From Geosiphon pyriformis (lineage: Eukaryota; Glomeromycota; Glomeromycetes; Archaeosporales; Geosiphonaceae), in NCBI GenBank assembly GCA_016748015.1, contig JAAOMT010000135.1, positions 637,326-701,325 on the forward strand: a stretch of 64,000 nucleotides of DNA, read 5' to 3'. This document shows, piece after piece, positions 1 through 11,399 of the stretch. The position numbers and the translations under genes were made by a program. Each line of letters begins with the position of its first letter. The stretch's first letter is position 1. The notes beneath the pieces are model-generated. The model was not told where the DNA came from, did not search any database, and saw only the letters and a list, made by a program, of their open reading frames with translations.

Positions 1-972
1 GAGGTTTTTGGTCTCTTTTCTGTAATGTTGTTAATACTTATTTGCTGTGAATTCACGTTTTCTGGATGTGGTTGAACCTCCAATAACTGAATTTATCTTC
101 AAATTATCTCCTATAATTTGAACTGCTGGGCTTATAAGTGGAATAGCCAATTTCTTGCCAGTTACTTTATGTAGTTACATTGTAGTAAATGTCAACTCTT
201 TCCCAGGAATTGCTCGTTTGGAAGCTCACTAAAATGTATAGTTACTTTGCTATAAAAGTCAACTCTTCTACAGAAATCTTGTCTGTAGGCTACCCTAATG
301 ATTGTAATAAGAAAAATAAAAGAAAACTAAAAAAAATGTAAAAGAAATAGAATTTTGTCAAGGGAAACGTTTTCTATCTAGGTCTGGAGTCACTAACAGT
401 TTACTGAAATTGGTAGCTAATTAATTTCGAAATGTTAGTTGGGTTTTTTTTGGGGGTTTTTCCAAGTACAATAATTAAAGAATTTGGTTTTTCGAATTAT
501 TTGATATTTTATTTTTTTTTGTGTGTATAGGAACAGTTTTTAAGAGATAAATCTAAAAAGTAAGATACATTTTCTCGAAGAGAGAAGCTCTTCTTTTATA
601 CAACTTGTTGTAACACTATTCTATGAACTTGAACTTTGCTATTTTCTACAATTTCGCTAAACTAAAGATACATTTTGGCGAATTACAAGTTATTTCGGCG
701 AACTATTAGATATTTTGATGAACTATCAATTATTTCGGCGAATTTCTACAAATTTTGGCAAACTTCTGAATGTTACATAGTTTGGGGTATTGCATGATTG
801 ATCATCACAATTAGGTTATATTTGTGTTGTGTATAATTTGGGTTATTAATTAAATGATAATTTCGGACATTTTTGCTAATATAATAAGTAATCATTTGAA
901 ACGATAATATATGCTAATTAATGATAGGAATTATAAGATAATTTCATGCTAAATAATATCTCTAATTTTGTC
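1..972 (-). repeat. Unclassified dispersed repeat R, copy R1 (cut by window edge)
   Basis: This stretch matches, in reverse complement, the sequence at about 3015-3930 and, more weakly, 48790-49744. Strand is assigned relative to those two copies. It has no convincing ORF. At about 670-770 it carries five imperfect units of 20-22 bp built on a TTTyGGCGAA core. R1 is the least decayed copy: it keeps CpG in the core where R2 and R3 read mostly TTTGTTAAA. Its class is unknown; it could be a long terminal inverted repeat of a DNA transposon or an old LTR. Confidence 0.7.
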
Positions 973-1090
973 TGGTAACAACGTGTAGAAAGAGCATGAT
1001 TCATACTTAGTTTATGTCATTTCTTTGATGTATAGCTCTAGGTAGTGTTTGGATCTCACTCATAAAACATTAATAAAAAAAAAATGTATG
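973..1090 (+). mobile_element. LINE 3' tail fragment
   Basis: The stretch GTGTAGAAAGAGCATGATTC, followed by a sequence ending in a run of A, matches the 3' tails of the LINEs at 24020-24130 and 48100-48215. Only the 3' end is present, as in a strongly 5'-truncated LINE insertion. It sits exactly at the inner end of repeat R1. Confidence 0.7.
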
Positions 1091-1769
1091 TTTCATTTAA
1101 AATAGCCAGTTTGTATTTGTGTTTTTGGTTCTCTCTTTATAAATAATATTATATATATAGAATTATAAGATAGTAATTTATCTGGTATAATATTCTTTCA
1201 AAGAGTTTTTGTTTATTAACTAAGTAAGTTTTTTGTAATCTGTGATAATATTTAATGGATTACATAGTAAATATTGTTTGAAATATTTTACAGTCTATAC
1301 AATTACAAGGCATTCTACTTTATGAACTGTATAATTTTTTTTGGCTATGCTTAAATCTTTACATATATATACAATTATATGTTTTTTTTTTGTAATAATA
1401 TAACACCTAGATTTGTTCTAAAGACATTAATTATAAGTACAAATTTTTTGGTAAAGTTGAAATATATTAAAATAGAAGCTTTAGTGGACTTTTTTTTCAA
1501 ATAATTGAATACTTATTCTTGTTTTTTACTTTATTTTCATTTTGTATTTTTAACTAATAATTGATTTAATAGTTGAGTCACTGTTGAAAAATCTTTGATG
1601 AATCTTCAATAATATAAAACAAATCCTAAAAATCTTTAAAGTTCAGTCAGATTCTAAAAATAAGAAAATTTTTTAATTTTCTTAATTTTTATGAGATTAA
1701 GTTTTATTCTATTTTTTTAATAATGTGTCTTAAAAAAATAAATTGTGATTTTTTAAAAAAGTATTTTTT
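1091..1769. other. AT-rich interval with no recognised content
   Basis: Very AT-rich sequence with long T runs. No ORF, RNA gene or copy of the other repeats could be recognised. Confidence 0.5.
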
Positions 1770-2990
1770 GAAATTAAGTTTTAGTCCAGCAGTCCAAAGT
1801 TTTTTGAAGACTTGCTATAGATGTTTAAGATGCTCTTTAAATATTGACAAGAACACATTTGTGTTGTTCAAGTAAACTATTATGAATATTTACAAAACTC
1901 TAGAGTAAACAATATTTATTAGCCATTAAAATATTGCAAAAACATAAATTAATCCAAATAACATTATATTAAATTTGTAATTGTTATTTTGAGTTATAAA
2001 AATAGTTTTTTTTAGTTATTGAAGTTTATAACTATTTGTTAATATTTACTAATAAAATCTAAAGTTAAAAACTATTTAGATTTCTTAAAGTATCTAAAAT
2101 TTTATCAATTCATGATAAGAGATAAACATTTTTTTTGGTAATATTATTGAGTTTCTTATAGTCAACACAGAATCAAATTTTTTCATTCTTTTTTTATATT
2201 AAGATAACAAATAAAGACTATAGACTTATAAAAGATTGTATAAATTCGTTTTTTAACATTTAATTAACTTTTTTTTTTTATAAAATTATGTTTAGATAGT
2301 GGTATTTAGTAGGTATATTACTTAATAGGTAATGTATTTTTTGTATAAATCTAATAATAAACCAAATTAATTTATTTAAACTCATTTTTTTTGGCAAAAA
2401 TATCTGAGTATTTTAAGATAAATGCTTTTAATTGTTTTTGTTATAAAGGATCTAATCATCTAAAATTAAGCTTAATTAATTTTTCATTAATTATTTAGTA
2501 GTATTTAGTATTTGGTTTTAATAGAATTGGTTTAGTTTTACAATATAGCACCAATTAAAGAAAGTTAAAAATTTTTTGGAGTTTATGTTAATTAATAATA
2601 TCTGTGCTTAGATATTTTAGGACCATATTTTCAGATAAGTTGTAAATAGATATTTCTATTTACAAGTAGTTATAATATAGTATATACAGATTAGTAAAAC
2701 CAATTAGAAATTGTTTATAAAAAAAAATATATGACTTGAATAAAAAATCTTTTTTTGTTGCTTTCTTGTAAGTGTTGAATAAGTACATTCTAAATAATAA
2801 GATTGTAATTATTCTATTAATTCGGATTATGTCTAAGTTTTCTTGTGTTGTTTCTATATAGTCAATAAATAATATAACTGTTTCTATAAAACCAAAATCT
2901 TGAATTTCATGTTTGGTTTTTCTTAGTTTTTCTTAAATCTTAGTGATGATTAATTTGGTTCAATTACATATAATTGGTTTAATTTATTAT
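1770..2990 (-). pseudogene. Decayed Ty3/gypsy reverse transcriptase fragment
   Basis: On the minus strand two RT blocks are readable. At about 2150-2190 there is FCVDYKKLNN, the fingers/palm block before the first catalytic Asp. At about 1790-1880 there is IVYLNN followed by a segment like HLKHLxQVFKKL, the YxDD palm block and the following helix. Order and spacing fit a Ty3/gypsy RT. The catalytic YLDD reads YLNN, so the enzyme is dead. It differs from families 1 and 2 in this window and is older; almost every frame is closed. No LTRs were found. It lies between the two inverted R copies. Confidence 0.75.
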
Positions 2991-3014
2991 ATAATAAGAC
3001 TATAAGATTTTTTG

Positions 3015-3930
3015 TTGTTATTAGTAGAATTTTAGACATTAAATAACATAAAATTACTCTTATAATTTTTATTATTAATTAACATATATTATTATTATTC
3101 AAATTATTACTTATTGTTTAATCAAAATTATTGAAAATTACTATTCAATTAATAATCTAATTTGTATAATAAAAATTAGGATAATCAAACTACATAATAC
3201 ACTGAACTATGTAATATTTAAAAATTCGCCAAAATTTGTAGAAATTTGTTAAAATAATAGATAGTTTACTGAAATAATTAATAGTTTGTCAAAATAACTT
3301 GTAATTTGTTAAAATTATAACAAAAAAAAAGTTCAAATTCAGAGACTAATACTATAACAAATTGTATAAAAAAAAGTTTTTCTCTTTAAAAAAATATATC
3401 TGATCTTAAATTTATCTCTATTAATACTATTTAATAAAAACATATTTTGAAAAAACAAATTTTATAAACATTATTATGCTTAAAATTTTCAAAATACCAC
3501 CTATATTTTGAAATTAATTAACTACTAATTTTAATAATCTGTTAATAATTTCAGACTTAAACAGAAAACAATTCTTTTAACAAAATTCTATTTCTTTTAT
3601 ATTTTTTTTATTATAATTATTAGAATAGTCTATAAATAAAATTCCAATAAAAAAATTGATTTTTATAGCAAAGTAACTACACATTTTTAGTAAGCTTTCA
3701 GATAAGCAATTTCTGAAAAAAGTTGACTTTTACTACAAAATAACTACATAAAATAACTAGTACAAAATTGACTATTCTACTTATAAACTCAGTAGTTCAA
3801 ATTATAAGAAATAATTTAAAGATAAATTCAGTTATTAAAAGTTTAACAGCTTTTAAAAAATATGAATTAACAGCAAACTAACATTAATAATATTAAAAAA
3901 AAAAGACCAAAAACTTTCAGTAATATTTAA
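3015..3930 (+). repeat. Dispersed repeat R, copy R2
   Basis: Reverse complement of R1 along its whole length. For example, AAGTTGACTTTTACTACAAA here pairs with the AGTCAACTC region near 200-270, and both ends share landmarks: AAAAGACCAAAAACTTTCAG here against the GGTTTTTGGTCTC at the window start. It is more decayed than R1, with loss of CpG and extra A/T runs. R1 and R2 form an inverted pair with a spacer of about 2 kb. Confidence 0.7.
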
Positions 3931-4970
3931 TGCTTTTCTATAAATTAATATAACAATAATAACTTTAAAGTAATGACTATATAAAACATAATAACTTTAG
4001 AGTACTATTAGTTAATTTACACTTACTATAAACAATAATTTGGAATCCAAGATAAAATTATAGCTTTTAAAAAAATACTTTTTTAGTATATTGAAAACTG
4101 AATTAATAATTATCTCTTTAAAAATTACAATATCACAAAAATTAAATAAAATTTTCTTGAAAACCTTATTTATTACTCGAATGAAAACCCAAAAAACATT
4201 AATGCTAAAAGTTGTATTACTTATTTTAAAGAACTTGATTATAACATTATTAAGTTTTATGAAAAAAAGTATTTTGTTGATTTACAATTTATTTTTAAAC
4301 TTGAGTCTAAATCTAAAACAAATATTATAAAAATTTAAAAAAGTTGTTTTTAAACTATAAATTTTTATTCTTTGTTTTAATTATAATTATAAAAATATAA
4401 AAAAATATTTTTTAATTTTTTAATATTTTATAACAAAATTAAATTATTAAATTAAATTTTTAAATAAAATATTATTACCAAATTAAGAATAATAAACAAA
4501 TAAATATTAAAATTCTTAAAAATTAATTATTAATGTTTTTTATAACAAATTATTAATTTTAAAATAATTAAAAAATTTAATATTTTAATTTATAAATAGA
4601 AATTTGAAAATTAATAATAAAAAATATGTAATTTTAACAAATTTAAGAAATAATATATTAAAATTTTAAATCTTAAAAACTAAATATAAAAAATAGATTA
4701 ATTAAAAATATAAAAAACAGTTTTGTTTTAAGTTATTTGAATTTTATAAGTTTAAAAAACCAGCACAAATAATTTTAAATTTTAACTATTAGTTTGAATT
4801 TTAAGTTTATATAATAGTATAATTTTAATTAATTTAAGTAATTAATTATACATAAATTATATTTATTTTTATAATATATTATGTTACATATTTATAAATA
4901 GAATTTAATTTAATATTATAAAAAATTAAGCAAAATTTCAAAAATTAAAATTTTAACAATTAAATTTTTG
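3931..4970. other. Extremely AT-rich intergenic DNA
   Basis: No feature is recognised. A 79-codon open frame at 4091-4330 is made of Ile, Leu, Lys and Asn codons only, as expected by chance in such sequence. This interval separates the repeats from the SPT7 promoter; base composition changes sharply at about 4970. Confidence 0.5.
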
Positions 4971-4976
4971 TAGCCA

Positions 4977-5029
4977 CCAATGCGTTATATTAGCCCACGT
5001 GAACAGGCATATCTGATAAGAAATCAGAT
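4977..5029 (+). promoter_or_regulatory. Probable SPT7 promoter motifs: CCAAT, CACGTG and a GATA-containing palindrome
   Basis: Upstream of the SPT7 start lie CCAAT (4977-4981), the E-box CACGTG (4996-5001) and a perfect inverted repeat, ATCTGAT-5 nt-ATCAGAT (5011-5029), which contains GATAAG. They mark the point where base composition shifts from extreme AT to gene-like. These are motif matches only; function is inferred from their position about 180-235 bp before the ATG. Confidence 0.4.
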
Positions 5030-5210
5030 TACATAGATATGAAATTTAATTTTGGCATTGCATCAAAGATTCAAGTTTAACCCAACGTTGAACCTTCGAC
5101 TCGTGTTCAAACATTCAACACTCCTACATACATTCCTTTACACTTCCCTTTGTCGCACCTCATTTATCTTCTCTCTTTGCACAATTTAATTATACCAAAA
5201 ATTAAGACAA

Positions 5211-8200
5211 ATGGTCTCAAACATATTACAATCAAATCATTCACCGACGGAAGGGGACTTATCGCTAGACGAGCGATCTTTCACTGTGAAAAGTTGGAGA
5301 ATTATAACCGATCCAGCGAACGAAAAATATTTCGTGCGAAATCTCAAGCCAGAATCTTATCGGATTCTCCAAGATGTTAGGACCGACTTATTGCGTTTTC
5401 ACCAGTTCCTCGAAGGTAACATTATGAAGATGTCTAAGGAAAAAGCGAAGGCGAACTGGGACATCCGAGCCTTGGTTTGTCAAAGAGTATTGCCCCCAGA
5501 ATATCAGGAGCCGGATTTGTCCGAAGAAGAGTTTGACTCATGGACCTCTGTATTTGAAACCGGCCGTGGAACGCAGGTATTGATTGAAAGGTCAAGATTT
5601 GAGAAAGGAGGTTGGCATCTAAGCCGAACTACGCGTCATATGTTGAGCGTCTCCAACTTTGACATATCGTTAAAGCATTTTGGAAGGCTCACGCGTTTTT
5701 TCATCAATTCATCAATTTTGTCTTTCGAACACATGATTTATTGTCCCCAGGTTAATACTCCTTCTCCGCAATCATCTGAATATCCTACGCAACAAATCAT
5801 ACCGGCTGAAACGCCGCCGCAACGAGAGGAAGACCTTACACCACTTGTGAGTTTTGTTTGAGTTTTTGCTTATTGATTTGTTATTTCTTATATTAACTTC
5901 GGCTGCTCATGATTTTTCGCTCCCTTTAGCAAATACTTGGGTCCGTATCCCCAAGAATGAAGGCAAATATTTAAATTAGTTTCTTACAGAAATCAGTGAA
6001 AGTTTTTAAGAAGTTTTTCACCTGTCTTTAAATTTGAACAGTATCTTCTTGACAAAATTCAAGAAAAAAGGAGCAATATCAAAATGCCAGATGACGATCT
6101 AAAAGATTTACTTTCCGAAGTTCGGGCGGTTGGTTCTAAATGGGTTTGTAAAAAATTTCCAATTCGTTTACATTATTCTTCTAAGTGATTGATGGACGAA
6201 AAATACATAGATGATTATTTTCTCTTAATAAAGGCCAATAATGAACGTATAGGACAAGCAGAACTTTACGAGGCGATGGATTCGGTATTGACAGCACTCA
6301 AAAACTATACGGTAGCCTTCATTAGTGTCTCACTCTCATTAATAATCTCAATGGAGACTACAATCCTCACCTTCACATCTTAAATTAAAGGAGCACTCAC
6401 AGCCCTTCCTCATCAAAGTCAGCAAACGTGAGGCTCCTGATTATGCTACCAGTAAGATTTTGTTTTTATTTTTTTAATTGGTAGTGATACTTTTCAATGG
6501 CGGTTTTCATCTATTTGTCCCTACTCTCTTAGTTATTTCTAAACCGATGGACCTTGGTACCATTGGAAAAAAGATGAAAAACTACCTATACAATTCAAAG
6601 CAAGATTTCGCGGAAGATCTATATTTGATATACTCAAACTGCCTCAAATACAATACAAATCCAGTATATAAATTACTTTTTCCTGAATTCTTCGATCTCA
6701 AAACACACCGACTGGAAAATTCCTTTTTTATTTCCTTAGGACAACATATATCGCACACACGCTATCGCAATGCAGAAAAAAACAGTCATTCTTTTGCGTA
6801 GTGTTCCTGATATAGTCATCCGTGATCGATCGGAAGTTGATCGTCGTGGTGATGATAACAGAAATGGCATAGAGCAAACCCAAGAAGAGAATATTCATCA
6901 AGAAAGCCATGTAGATACTGGAAAAAGTGTACGGCGTTTTGGGGACCGAAAAATTGGCAAGTAAAAACTTCGATATAACGATATTTTTTGAAAATATCCT
7001 TACTTTCTATTTAAATTTCAAAAAAAGTCATTACGGTTGATGAAGAAGAGGATAATGAATCTAGAGTTGAGATGGATATCACTGAACAAGATGCAGAAGG
7101 AACGACTGATGATGAAGTTGAATATGACGATTATGAGCCTACTGATTTGATCCCTCAGCTTAAGTTGCCAAAGCTCCCGGACCTCTGGGATCCTATAGGT
7201 GATAAAGAGTTGCGTGAGAGAATGTTTGATGAAGAATATACCATGAGGTCAGGATGTAGATACAAAAGGCTTTCATTTCAATTCTGATTTAAATTACTAA
7301 CGACCAATCTATATCATCATTTTTCAGCGTTAAACAACCATCTCTGGATGCTTATTCCTCGGCAAGAATTCCAACTCGCGGTACTGGTGCCTTGATTGAT
7401 CGTAATATCGAGCTTCTCAAAAAAAGTCGGAAAGTTCATGCAAAGCTTGGTGCACTCAAACAAGGCCAGGTAAAAACAAATGATTATTTTTAGGTGTCTC
7501 TGTTCATCTTTCTTGTTTATTTATTATTTATCTTGTTCATATTAGCCAATCAATCCCGCTACCATTTTGAACCATCCCGAGCCTGCATCTGAACGTTCCA
7601 AAACCGAATCACTAAACATCCCGGAAGAAGATTTACCTCCGTTAGTCATGAATAACGAATTGTCCCATGCCTGTATGACCCGAGTTGTTGCGAAGCTATT
7701 AACTCACGCGGGGTTTGAAGGTAATGTGTTACATTATTCATTTCTTAATTCTGATCTCAAACCTTCTATTAAGATATTTTCTCACATATCATTATTTGTT
7801 AATGGCCTTAATTTAGCTGGGCAATCTAGTGCTCTTCAAGTTCTGACCGATGTCGCTGCGGATTATTTTCTCAATCTGGGAAAGACTGTTCGCTCATATC
7901 TTGACGACTATGATAAAGGAATGACCTCAGAGGTAAGTTTGTTCTATCAAGTTATGCGGAAGAAAAACTAGAATTGCTAATATAACATATTTAAATGATA
8001 TTTCCTTTAGGAAATTATTCAACATAGTTTGTTCGAAAATGGGGTTCCTGGAGTTAATACTTTAGAAACTTATGTCAAAGATGAGGTGGAAAGATACGGG
8101 GCCAAACTAGCAGACATCAATAGACGTCTGGAGACAACCTACCATGATACTTTAATGGCAAGCTAAATGTGTTATTATTTATTCTCATTTTTTGTCGCTT

Positions 8201-9427
8201 TATTAATTCCTATTGATTCAAAAGGGTAATCGTGATGGTGAAATTAGAAATAAATCTTTTAGCGAAGATGAGGAGGCCTTTACAACGTAATTCCGATAAT
8301 CCTTATTAGTTCTATTCAATGCAGCATATCGATTTTTCAAGTAATTTTCTATTTCAGGGGAAACTTTACGGAGGCTCTCGGAGAAGATTTTGATTTCTTT
8401 GGATTAAAAGAGATGGGTTTGCCGCATAAAGTTCCTTACGAATTGTTTCGTCCCAAGAGCAAGGTAGAAATGCAGTCAAAAGCTGGACCAGGGTAAGTCT
8501 GCATTATTATATATCTTTTGTAAAGCGATTATAACTCAATGGTTCATTTATAATCCTTTCTATAATAATACGATTTAGTGAAGGCAAAGAAGGTATATAT
8601 ATTGATGACTTTTGTTATATTATTCGTCTTCAGAAATCAGTCCTTCCAGCGTCACTAAAAATTGATTCAAAACTGGCTTTTCGAAATAGCACCAGCATAC
8701 CCGACTCCTCCTCCTTGGTCGCCAGTAAGCGACCTAAAAACTCAAATTGGACTTTTGCAACCGTTCTTCACTAAGAAATTGGAAGAGACAGGAGGCCATT
8801 TAATCGAAGTAATTATTTTGACGCTGCAAAAAACTCTTATAGCTTCAAATAATCTGACAAGATTTTCTGGTTTGCTCTGTATTTAGGATGAGTTTTTACC
8901 ACAAAAACAACGCATTCAGCGCCCCAAAGTCCCTATCACTGGCATAATTCCACGCCAGCCTAAGAACAAGAAGCCAAATAAGCCGCCGGCACAAACTGAT
9001 AATGCTAACAAAGAAAAAAAGCGGAAACGAGAAGCCGATGCAGCCCTAACCGCGGAAAGAGAAGCGAAAAGACGCCTGAAAGAAGAAGAGAAAAAAGAAA
9101 GGGACAAAGCCAAGTAAGCAAATATCATTTTATTTTATTTAAAATTATCTGTAATAAACAATAACCATTTTTAGGGATGAGAACAGGAAGAAAAAGGAAG
9201 CAGAGAAAAAAGAGAAGAAAGAAAAGGCCGCCAAGAAAGCTGCCCAAAAAGGAAAGTCAAAGAAAGCCCGATCATCAAAAGTACCGGATATATCCCCATC
9301 AATTGTGGATTCGATAGAGGAAGTCGCTGAGGAGGACACAGAAACAATGCCCCTACATCGAAGACTCAAACATAAAAAGAGGTCGCGAGCCGATGATCCT
9401 GGAGAAGGATCAAGCAAGGGGGCGTAA
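5211..9427 (+). CDS. SPT7: SPT7-like SAGA complex subunit (bromodomain + histone fold), 18 exons
   Basis: Spt7 is a scaffold of the SAGA histone-acetyltransferase coactivator in the nucleus. Proposed exons: 5211-5846, 5930-5962, 6042-6143, 6234-6311, 6391-6451, 6533-6663, 6740-6960, 7065-7247, 7328-7469, 7546-7720, 7817-7932, 8011-8157, 8225-8286, 8358-8492, 8579-8592, 8690-8808, 8887-9113, 9175-9427. They join in phase to 944 codons. A bromodomain spans about residues 250-370 ([10 protein letters not shown], then [30 protein letters not shown]). A histone fold follows ([41 protein letters not shown]), then the Spt7 signature [17 protein letters not shown] and a Lys/Glu-rich C-terminus. Introns after 5962 and 8157 appear to be GC-AG. 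The junction 6960/7065 is uncertain (alternative donor 6927 with acceptor 7027), as are the 14-nt exon and its flanking acceptor. The T-rich part of exon 1 before 5752 may hide another intron. CpG is common, unlike all surrounding DNA. Confidence 0.88.
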
Positions 9428-9457
9428 ATCAAGATGAAATAGGAGGAGTAATTTTCA

Positions 9458-9482
9458 GGTGGTCAATAAAAAATTGACCACC
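9458..9482 (+). terminator. Perfect 10-bp hairpin enclosing AATAAA, 3' end of SPT7
   Basis: GGTGGTCAAT, loop AAAAA, ATTGACCACC, starting 31 nt after the SPT7 stop. The poly(A) signal AATAAA (9465-9470) straddles the stem and loop. It lies in the 250-bp gap between two convergent genes, so on the other strand it would sit downstream of the mS37 gene. A role in 3'-end formation is inferred from position. Confidence 0.5.
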
Positions 9483-9677
9483 ACCGATCAAAAGGATATT
9501 TATTTGTTTCATTCAGGTTTCCCATGAGCCACTACCCGCCCAAGAAAAGTTAAGAAACTTATTTTAGATTGGTTATTGCAAAATACCTAGAAATTGTAAA
9601 TATAATTTTTTTCGAAGATAAAATAATTTTTTGTGAAAAAAAATTGACTTTTATGATCACAAATTATAGCCTTCTCG

Positions 9678-9979
9678 CTACAAATATTTTCCAAGCCTTG
9701 CGAGGTGATAGTTGATTGTACTGGTCTTTTTAACTTTGGTGTTCTTAGAAAAAGATAACAGTTTAAGCAGACTCCTAAACTTTTGAAGCAACCTGAACTC
9801 TGAAAATCAAAACCTACCACTGCGCGCATACAATTTGCGAGAGCGGTGGCCGCGACCGCACACTTTGGGTCGTCAACCTGCCTCGTAGTCCAGCACGTTA
9901 ACATGGACGCTAGTTCTGCGGTGCACTCACCGACTTCGATTAACTTACGAGGCTTAACTTTCAACTTTTTTATTTTCAT
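9678..9979 (-). CDS. MRP10: Mitochondrial small-subunit ribosomal protein mS37 / Mrp10 (twin CX9C)
   Basis: Two exons on the minus strand: 9979-9818 and 9743-9678, with a 74-nt GT-AG intron (GTAGGT donor). The product is 75 residues. It shows a twin CX9C (CHCH) fold: Cys19/Cys29 and Cys40/Cys50 (CTAELASMLTC and CAVAATALANC), a basic N-terminus, and the C-terminal segment STINYHLARL typical of Mrp10. Such proteins are small components of the mitochondrial ribosome small subunit; the CX9C pairs are normally oxidised in the intermembrane-space import pathway. An in-frame TGA upstream supports the chosen ATG. Without removing the intron the frame reads on to 9587 as nonsense. The gene converges on SPT7 and is similarly CpG-containing. 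A different small CHCH protein is possible, but the tail favours Mrp10. Confidence 0.8.
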
Positions 9980-10037
9980 TAGACGCGTTTTGCTGATGCG
10001 CAGTCACTTCTCTGTTAAAGTTGATATCACTAGCTGA

Positions 10038-10644
10038 AAAATTTTTATCTTATTTAGGAAATAAGACATTGAATAAGGCAAATCATTATAACATAATCAA
10101 TTCCATTACTCATCTTAGATTTATTCTCAGTAATTTTTTTAGCAATCATTATTTAATTCTCTTAAATGATTAAAATTTTTGCAGTTTTTATTTGTGTAAA
10201 TATAATTAACATTACCAAATATTTTTTAACAAGTTAACATTTTTTTAATTATTTCAAATTTATATATTATATAGAAATTTTTATATGTTTAATTTTTAAA
10301 ATAATATTTACATAGTTTAACTAATTGCAATTTAAAATTAAAAAAATTTTTTGGTTGATTTTTAATTTTTTTATTATTATTATGCAATTACAACTTATCA
10401 CATTTTAACATAAAAACTGAAAAATAAGTATGATTTATGTCTTATTATACATAATTAACCATTTAAGCCAATTAAAATTAATTAATTATTATTTATATAA
10501 GCAAATCAGATAAAATTTTTGTAAACTACTACAAAACTATAAACTAAATTTACAATATTTACAACAATAATATTAACTTGACTAAATTTTTTTAAATTTA
10601 CAAAATTAATTATTAAATATATAACTTTTGATAATAATATATTT
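10038..10644. other. AT-rich spacer with a decayed LINE 3' tail (about 10405-10480, minus)
   Basis: The reverse complement of 10405-10480 aligns with the LINE 3' tail at 10720-10790 (shared TTGGCTTAA and an ATTATATATA-like core). The rest is featureless A/T sequence. Confidence 0.45.
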
Positions 10645-11399
10645 TTTTTTATTAAGATTTAATAAACACAATCCAACTATTATCTAGAAATTAAAAACAA
10701 ACTAAAAGCTCTAAGACTAAATATGATTCATGTATTTTTTATATATAATTAGCTACTTAAGCCAATTCAAACTATGCTATATTGTTATAATAGAAGTAAA
10801 CTTATCCAAAGCTAATATTCTTTGAATTATATCAAATAATTTAATACTACAAAATATTAATTCAACCAGTTATTTAACAGTTTTTAAGAGATTAATTTTA
10901 ATACTATTAGGCTTATGTGTTCAAAAAAACATCAAATTAGAAAATGTTTTATTATTAATATTAACTAAAAGATCTGAATTATCAAACATGTTAACATTAT
11001 TTATGCAACACTTTTTTTTTAGCAAAACCATTTTTCTTTTTAATTTACCAATAACTTTGCTAAAAAAATCCAAATAAATTATAAGTTTATTAATTTTAAG
11101 ACTAAAAACACTGCTTAAAACCAAATTATTTTTAATGAATTATTTAAACATAGTAACTAAAAAGCCAACAAACTTAACAATTAACTCAACCAATACAAAA
11201 AGTTTGGCCAAATCAGATTCCAAAAAAAACAATCAAGACAATACTAAAGAGTTACCAATAATAACAAAAATAAGACAGAAGTTATTAGAAGTGAAAACTC
11301 AGAAAAGCTTAAAAGAACAAAAGCTTTGGCATATAATTTAAAGCTTAAAAAATAAAATGTAAACATCTTAAAAGTTTTGAAAGAAAAAAATAAAGACAC
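10645..11399 (-). mobile_element. ORF1-only LINE, minus-strand copy (5' part missing)
   Basis: The reverse complement of this interval aligns with 15490-15980 followed by 24350-24600 on the plus strand: the end of an ORF1-like frame, then the LINE 3' tail with a terminal A run near 10645. No ORF2 lies between ORF1 and the tail in either copy. The copy breaks at 11399 where Ty3 element C begins. The residual 67-codon frame 10921-11124 lies in the C-terminal part of ORF1. It shows the empty target site for the element E insertion (around 10905). Confidence 0.7.

Noticed and set aside
4091-4330. 79-codon open frame
   Set aside because: Only AT-rich codons, no homologous copy, no domain; expected by chance in this composition.
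5150-5380. 76-codon plus frame overlapping the SPT7 start
   Set aside because: Out of frame with the conserved SPT7 reading; shadow.
6181-6233. In-frame TGA after a short intron ending at 6185, suggesting SPT7 is a pseudogene
   Set aside because: A longer intron (6144-6233, acceptor AATAAAG) restores the phase and leads directly into the conserved [14 protein letters not shown] segment.
8916-9432. Minus-strand frames rich in Phe, Ser, Leu opposite the SPT7 3' exons
   Set aside because: They are the antisense of the Lys/Glu/Ala-rich SPT7 tail; no independent coding evidence.
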